Positions 40,477 to 44,185 of a stretch of 44,185 nucleotides of DNA are shown in pieces (within the stretch, counting starts at the first letter, position 1; the number at the start of each line of letters is the position of its first letter). The translations under genes and the position numbers were made by a program. This DNA comes from Brenneria salicis ATCC 15712 = DSM 30166 (lineage in GTDB: Bacteria > Pseudomonadota > Gammaproteobacteria > Enterobacterales > Enterobacteriaceae). The notes under the pieces are model-generated. The model did not search any database, was not told the DNA's origin, and saw only the letters and a program-made list of their open reading frames with translations. The stretch spans positions 1-44,185 of the forward strand of contig NZ_QNRY01000034.1 in assembly GCF_003315515.1 (NCBI RefSeq), given 5' to 3'.

Positions 40477-42145
40477 TTTGTTAAACGGGAATTACATTCT
40501 GCTTTTATTCGTGGTTCTTTCATTAGGACTTTGCCTGGGGAAATTACGTCTAGGTTCGGTACAACTTGGTAATTCTATTGGTGTTTTAGTCGTCTCGCTA
40601 TTACTCGGACAACAGCATTTTTCGATTAATACCGAAGCGCTCAGTCTGGGATTCATGCTATTTATTTTTTGTGTCGGCGTTGAGGCGGGGCCAAACTTCT
40701 TCTCCATTTTTTTCCGTGACGGTAAAAATTATTTAATGCTAGCGCTGGTGATGGTGGGCAGCGCACTGATTTTAGCGCTATTGCTGGGTAAGTTCTTTGG
40801 CTGGGGTATCGGTTTGACGGCCGGCATGCTCGCCGGTTCGATGACCTCGACGCCGGTGCTGGTCGGGGCCGGCGATACGCTACGCAATACCATCAGCCTG
40901 GGTTCGCAACTTGGTATCGAACAGGATCGTCTCAGCCTCGGCTACGCCCTGACCTATCTGATTGGACTGGTGAGCCTGATTATCGGCGCGCGTTACCTGC
41001 CTAAACTGCAACATCAGGATCTGCCGACCAGCGCTCAGCAAATCGCCCGTGAGCGTGGGTTGGATGCCGATAGCCAACGAAAGGTGTATCTGCCGGTGAT
41101 CCGCGCCTACCGTGTCGGCCCGGAACTGGTGGCCTGGGCCGACGGCAAAAATCTGCGCGAACTGGGCATTTATCGCCAGACAGGTTGCTACATTGAACGA
41201 ATCCGCCGTAACGGAATTCTGGCCACCCCGGATGGCGATGCAGTGCTGCAACTCGGTGATGAGATTGCGCTGGTTGGCTATCCCGATGCGCACGCCTGCT
41301 TGAACCCGAACTTCCGCGACGGAAAAGAAGTCTTCGATCGCGACCTGCTGGATATGCGTATCGTCACCGAAGAGATCGTGGTGAAAAATCATAATGCTGT
41401 CGGCAAACGACTCAGCCAGCTTAAGCTGACAGACCACGGCTGCTTCCTCAACCGCATTATCCGCAGTCAGATCGAGATGCCGATTGATGATAGCGTCGTA
41501 CTGAATAAAGGCGATGTGTTGCAAGTCAGTGGTGATGCCCGTCGGGTAAAAAGCGTCGCCGACCGCATCGGATTTATTTCAATTCACAGTCAGGTGACCG
41601 ACCTGCTGGCGTTTTGCGCCTTCTTTATTATCGGCATTATGATCGGTCTGATCACCATTCAATTCAGCAATTTTACCTTCGGTATCGGGAATGCCGCTGG
41701 TTTGTTGTTTGCCGGGATCATGCTGGGCTTTCTGCGGGCCAACCACCCGACATTCGGCTATATTCCGCAAGGTGCGCTGAATATGGTGAAAGAGTTCGGT
41801 CTGATGGTGTTTATGGCGGGCGTAGGCCTAAGCGCAGGCAGTTCGATTGGCAGCAGCGTTGGCGATATCGGCGTACAAATGCTGGTATCAGGATTGATCG
41901 TTAGTTTGGCGCCGGTGGTGATCTGTTTCCTATTCGGGGCATATGTGCTGCGCATGAACCGGGCATTGTTGTTTGGCGCCATGATGGGAGCCAGAACCTG
42001 CGCCCCCGCAATGGAAATTATCAGCGATACCGCACGCAGTAATATTCCGGCGTTGGGATACGCGGGAACCTATGCGATCGCCAACGTATTGTTGACGCTG
42101 GCCGGTTCACTGATCGTGATTATCTGGCCGGAATTACCGGGATAA
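40457..42145 (+). CDS. ybjL: YbjL, AspT/YidE-family transporter with two TrkA-C domains
   Basis: The 562 residues (561 in E. coli) have the aspartate:alanine exchanger (AspT/AAEx) layout. Five or so N-terminal helices include a duplicated [17 protein letters not shown] segment, two TrkA-C ligand-binding domains fill the cytoplasmic middle (about 200-370, with [21 protein letters not shown] and [19 protein letters not shown]-like parts), and more helices end with [21 protein letters not shown]. Metabolite transport is likely but the substrate of YbjL is not established. ATG 40457 starts [12 protein letters not shown] as in E. coli, despite a weak ribosome site. rybB follows 73 bp downstream. 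Confidence 0.94.
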   Translation: MNINVADLLNGNYILLLFVVLSLGLCLGKLRLGSVQLGNSIGVLVVSLLLGQQHFSINTEALSLGFMLFIFCVGVEAGPNFFSIFFRDGKNYLMLALVMVGSALILALLLGKFFGWGIGLTAGMLAGSMTSTPVLVGAGDTLRNTISLGSQLGIEQDRLSLGYALTYLIGLVSLIIGARYLPKLQHQDLPTSAQQIARERGLDADSQRKVYLPVIRAYRVGPELVAWADGKNLRELGIYRQTGCYIERIRRNGILATPDGDAVLQLGDEIALVGYPDAHACLNPNFRDGKEVFDRDLLDMRIVTEEIVVKNHNAVGKRLSQLKLTDHGCFLNRIIRSQIEMPIDDSVVLNKGDVLQVSGDARRVKSVADRIGFISIHSQVTDLLAFCAFFIIGIMIGLITIQFSNFTFGIGNAAGLLFAGIMLGFLRANHPTFGYIPQGALNMVKEFGLMVFMAGVGLSAGSSIGSSVGDIGVQMLVSGLIVSLAPVVICFLFGAYVLRMNRALLFGAMMGARTCAPAMEIISDTARSNIPALGYAGTYAIANVLLTLAGSLIVIIWPELPG

Positions 42146-42185
42146 TAAAAATGTAAAAAATTGTCAATATTTCTTAGAAATGGCA

Positions 42186-42212
42186 GAACTTTTTCACCGG
42201 GCGGCAGTCTGA
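42186..42212 (+). promoter_or_regulatory. Sigma-E promoter of rybB
   Basis: GAACTT (42186-42191), a 16-bp spacer and TCTGA (42208-42212) match the extracytoplasmic-stress sigma-E consensus (GGAACTT, about 16 bp, TCNAA/TCTGA). The predicted transcription start, six bases later at G 42219, coincides exactly with the first base of RybB. Confidence 0.85.
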
Positions 42213-42218
42213 ATCTGT

Positions 42219-42303
42219 GCCACTGCTTTTCTTTGATATCCCCATATTGAGGAGCCCGTCGTTCACGCCATTCAGGTTCAAGAACGATGGGCCTTTTCTT
42301 TTT
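42219..42303 (+). ncRNA. rybB: RybB small regulatory RNA
   Basis: RybB is an Hfq-dependent RNA made under sigma-E control that base-pairs by its 5' end with outer-membrane protein mRNAs and silences them. From 42219 the sequence begins GCCACTGCTTTTCTTTGAT, identical to the E. coli/Salmonella seed region, then TCCCCAT and an AGCCC-headed terminator. The terminator stem GCCCGTCGTTC (42254-42264) with GAACGATGGGC (42282-42292) differs from the E. coli stem in both arms in a way that keeps pairing. The loop GCCATT..GGTTCAA is conserved. The tail CTTTTCTTTTT is a slightly broken T-run. Position next to ybjL also matches E. coli. Confidence 0.93.
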
Positions 42304-42358
42304 CTGAGGCAGGGTTAATTATCTCACTCCGCAAAAATATCGAATCCGAATCAAACAG

Positions 42359-43564
42359 TTAACCGAACCAACTACCAAACCACTGCTGAACTTTCATCAT
42401 CACGTTATCCCATAGTCGGCTAAAGAAACCGGACTGCGGGATGTCGTCCAGCGCTACCAGCGGGCGTTGTCCGATGCTCTTGCCATCGAGTTGGAAATCA
42501 ATCGTACCGACCACCTGATTTTTTGCCAGCGGAGCGGACAACTGGGGTTGCAGCAACGTAAAACTGGCTTTCAGGTTTTTTATCTGCCCTTTGGGGATGG
42601 TCAAGGCCGCGTCCTCAGCCACACCAAGCCGCGCTTCTTTTTGTGTGCCAAACCAGACGCGCTGCGTGGTGAAAGGCGCACCGGCTTTGATTGGCGTGAT
42701 CGTTTCAAAGAAGCGGAAGCCCCAGGTCAGCAGCTTTTCACTTTCACGGAAGCGAATGCCATCCGTTTCAGCCCCTAAAACCACAGAAATCAGACGCATA
42801 TCGCCTTGCTTCGCGGACGCCACCAGATTGTGTCCCGCCCCGTTGGTATGACCGGTCTTGATGCCGTCTACATTAAGATTGGTGCTCCACAGCAAGCGGT
42901 TGCGGTTGGGTTGACGGATGTTGTTGAAGGTAAACTCTTTTTCTTTGTGCAGCGCATACTCTTCCGGCACATCGCGGATCAGCGCCTGTCCCAATAACGC
43001 CATATCACGGGCAGTGCTATATTGGTCAGGCGCATCCAGACCGTGTACGGTTTGAAACTGGGTATTGGTCAGTTGCAGTGCTTTAACATAGTTGTTCATC
43101 AGGCTGACGAACGCATCCTGACTGCCTGCAACATAGTCCGCAAGCGCGATGCTGGCATCATTGCCCGACTGAATAACAATGCCTTTATTTAATTCAGATA
43201 CCGGGATGCGGTCGCCGGGTTTGAGAAACATCAGCGATGAACTAAGCAGTACCGGATTTCCCGTCGCCCAGGCATCCCTTCCGACGGTGACTTCATCCGT
43301 CGGGCTGATCTTCCCGGTTTTAATCGCCTGTCCAATCACATAGCTGGCCATGATTTTTGTCAGGCTGGCCGGATCAAGACGCTCATCGGCATTGCCTTCC
43401 GCCAGCACTTTGCCGCTATGATAATCCATCAAAATAAAGGCCTTAGCCTCAATCTGGGGTACGGCAGGCAATTGTTCCGCCTGCAATGTCGGGGTCAGCC
43501 CCACGAGTAATACTGTTCCCGCCGTAAAGGATTTTAGCCTGGTTAGGAAAATAGTTGTCTTCAT
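42359..43564 (-). CDS. dacC: D-alanyl-D-alanine carboxypeptidase DacC (PBP6)
   Basis: DacC removes the terminal D-Ala from peptidoglycan pentapeptides at the periplasmic face. The precursor has 401 residues, with a signal peptide ending near LTPTLQAEQ. The active-site SLTK is at residues 67-70, SGN lies in VIQSGNDAS and KTG in [13 protein letters not shown]. The C-terminal PBP5-like domain ends in an amphipathic anchor ([22 protein letters not shown]). It is closer to DacC than to DacA in the C-terminal half. ATG 43564 is chosen because it starts the signal peptide; a codon at 43600 adds 12 residues. The ribosome site is weak. The gene converges on rybB. Confidence 0.93.
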   Translation of the reverse strand: MKTTIFLTRLKSFTAGTVLLVGLTPTLQAEQLPAVPQIEAKAFILMDYHSGKVLAEGNADERLDPASLTKIMASYVIGQAIKTGKISPTDEVTVGRDAWATGNPVLLSSSLMFLKPGDRIPVSELNKGIVIQSGNDASIALADYVAGSQDAFVSLMNNYVKALQLTNTQFQTVHGLDAPDQYSTARDMALLGQALIRDVPEEYALHKEKEFTFNNIRQPNRNRLLWSTNLNVDGIKTGHTNGAGHNLVASAKQGDMRLISVVLGAETDGIRFRESEKLLTWGFRFFETITPIKAGAPFTTQRVWFGTQKEARLGVAEDAALTIPKGQIKNLKASFTLLQPQLSAPLAKNQVVGTIDFQLDGKSIGQRPLVALDDIPQSGFFSRLWDNVMMKVQQWFGSWFG

Positions 43565-43710
43565 GAGATCGCCACGATATCCATAGGTTGTTAAAAACAC
43601 TTAATTTTCAATATGTTTTGCAAAACTTAGTAATATTTAAAGGTAACGCGCCATGTTTCCCAAGGAAACCATTTAATCTGTAAAGATAGTCAAAGAAATG
43701 AAAAGGAATA

Positions 43711-43733
43711 AAAAATCGCCGGGAGCGATTTTT
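43711..43733 (-). terminator. Terminator of the metI-type operon
   Basis: AAAAATCGC (43711-43719) pairs with GCGATTTTT (43725-43733) around CGGGA. On the minus strand a T-run follows. It lies about 160 bp after the metI stop and suggests metI is the last gene of its operon. Confidence 0.75.
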
Positions 43734-43735
43734 AA

Positions 43736-43750
43736 CGTCACGCAGTGACG
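43736..43750. repeat. Short perfect dyad next to the terminator
   Basis: CGTCAC-GCA-GTGACG is a perfect 6-bp dyad abutting the metI terminator, followed by a GC-rich segment (GGCCCCGTAGGGTGGCGGGC). Together they resemble an extragenic repeat unit, though only one copy is seen in this window. Confidence 0.45.
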
Positions 43751-43890
43751 GCCCCGTAGGGTGGCGGGCAGGAATATCACAAAGGTATGCGCCATTGAAA
43801 AATGAGGAAGTGCAGGTTGCAACGCGGGCCGAGTCTTAACCTTAATAAAAAACTTAACCCGCGCTTATTCAGAAACGTGTGCCAGTGGAC

Positions 43891-44092
43891 TTATCGCCGC
43901 TCACGTTTATCCGCTCGTTTTGCCATCCAGTCACCCAGCGTTTGCACAATCTGCACCAACACCACCAGTGCAATAACGGTGACAATCATTACCTCGGTTT
44001 CATAACGGTAATAGCCGAAACGGATTGCCAGATCGCCGACACCGCCGCCGCCCACAATGCCCGCCATCGCCGAATAACCGATCAGACTCACT
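43891..44092 (-). pseudogene. metI: MetI-type methionine ABC permease, C-terminal remnant cut by IS630
   Basis: Only the last 67 or so codons lie on this side of the insertion. They read VSLIGYSAMAGIVGGGGVGDLAIRFGYYRYETEVMIVTVIALVVLVQIVQTLGDWMAKR, matching the final helices of MetI-family D/L-methionine importer permeases (about 217 residues). Upstream, the codon before GTG (Val) would end in TA; the TA at 44092-44093 is directly followed by the IS630 terminal repeat. The rest of the gene should lie beyond the element. No metQ follows downstream, so the operon order must be metQ/metN before metI, or this is a paralogue (sfbC-like). The call to MetI versus a close paralogue is not certain. Confidence 0.82.
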
Positions 44093-44093
44093 A

Positions 44094-44185
44094 AATAACT
44101 GCGCCTATTACCGCTCCACTTTTGTTAGTCCAGGTTTGTTGCCTGGGAAAGGTGATGCGGTTTTAATAAATTGTCTGACATTTTT
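44094..44185 (+). mobile_element. IS630-family insertion sequence, left-hand end (right edge of window)
   Basis: The terminal repeat at 44094-44116 starts AATAACTG and matches 18 of 23 positions of the reverse complement of 201-223. It is preceded by the target TA (44092-44093). The inner sequence differs from the transposase 3' end, so this is the opposite terminus and the element has the same orientation as the one at the left edge. The transposase start is not reached before the window ends. Confidence 0.85.

Larger units (their letters stand above)
43565..43890. other. Intergenic region between dacC and the metI-type gene
   Basis: This 326-bp region contains the dacC promoter (minus strand reading left), the metI terminator (43711-43733), a CGTCAC-GCA-GTGACG dyad (43736-43750) and a GC-rich segment around 43751-43771 that reads like a dispersed-repeat fragment. 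The rest is AT-rich, with no gene seen. Confidence 0.55.

Overview
The window is a stretch of ordinary enterobacterial core chromosome, bounded at both edges by IS630-family elements. Gene content, gene order and near-identical protein lengths match the Escherichia coli serS to dacC interval. Sequence divergence from E. coli, the compact layout and the many small lesions suggest a plant-associated member of the Pectobacteriaceae (Brenneria, Lonsdalea, Pectobacterium or Dickeya type). That genus-level guess is inference and was not tested. The window starts inside one IS630 copy and ends inside another, both in the same orientation. This is what a draft-assembly contig broken at repeats would look like.

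Layout. 1-2.2 kb is an accessory patch: the 3' end of an IS630 transposase, a cytosine/purine permease gene cut by that insertion, and a divergent, AT-richer LysR-type regulator. 2.2-3.3 kb is ycaD (MFS transporter) with an in-frame amber codon. 3.6-11 kb is serS, rarA, lolA, ftsK and lrp, all on the minus strand. 11.5-17.3 kb is trxB, cydDC, aat and infA on the plus strand. 17.4-20.7 kb is clpA-clpS (minus) and cspD (plus). 20.8-26.3 kb is ybjD, lysO, ybjT, amiD and ybjQ. 26.5-30.3 kb is the arginine transport cluster artPIQM plus artJ, with a strong ArgR operator in front of artJ. 30.4-36.4 kb is rlmC, ybjO and the putrescine transporter potFGHI. 36.8-40 kb is ybjN, rimK (frameshifted), nfsA, grxA and ybjM. 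40.4-43.6 kb is ybjL, the small RNA gene rybB with its sigma-E promoter, and dacC. The last segment is the 3' end of a metI-type permease interrupted by the second IS630.

How the genes work together. aat, clpS and clpA supply the tagging enzyme, adaptor and unfoldase of the Leu/Phe N-degron pathway. trxB, cydDC, nfsA and grxA concern thiol and redox balance. lolA, amiD, dacC and rybB serve the envelope. artPIQM-J and potFGHI take up arginine and putrescine. Five genes carry lesions or truncations (permease, ycaD, rimK, metI fragment, and the window-cut IS630 transposase), pointing to a genome undergoing IS expansion and gene decay.

I did not find a previously undescribed system. The most useful non-obvious items are rybB with its sigma-E promoter, the two clean point lesions (ycaD amber, rimK G-tract deletion), the two IS630 junctions, the variant ClpP-docking tripeptide in ClpA, and several unexplained perfect inverted repeats.
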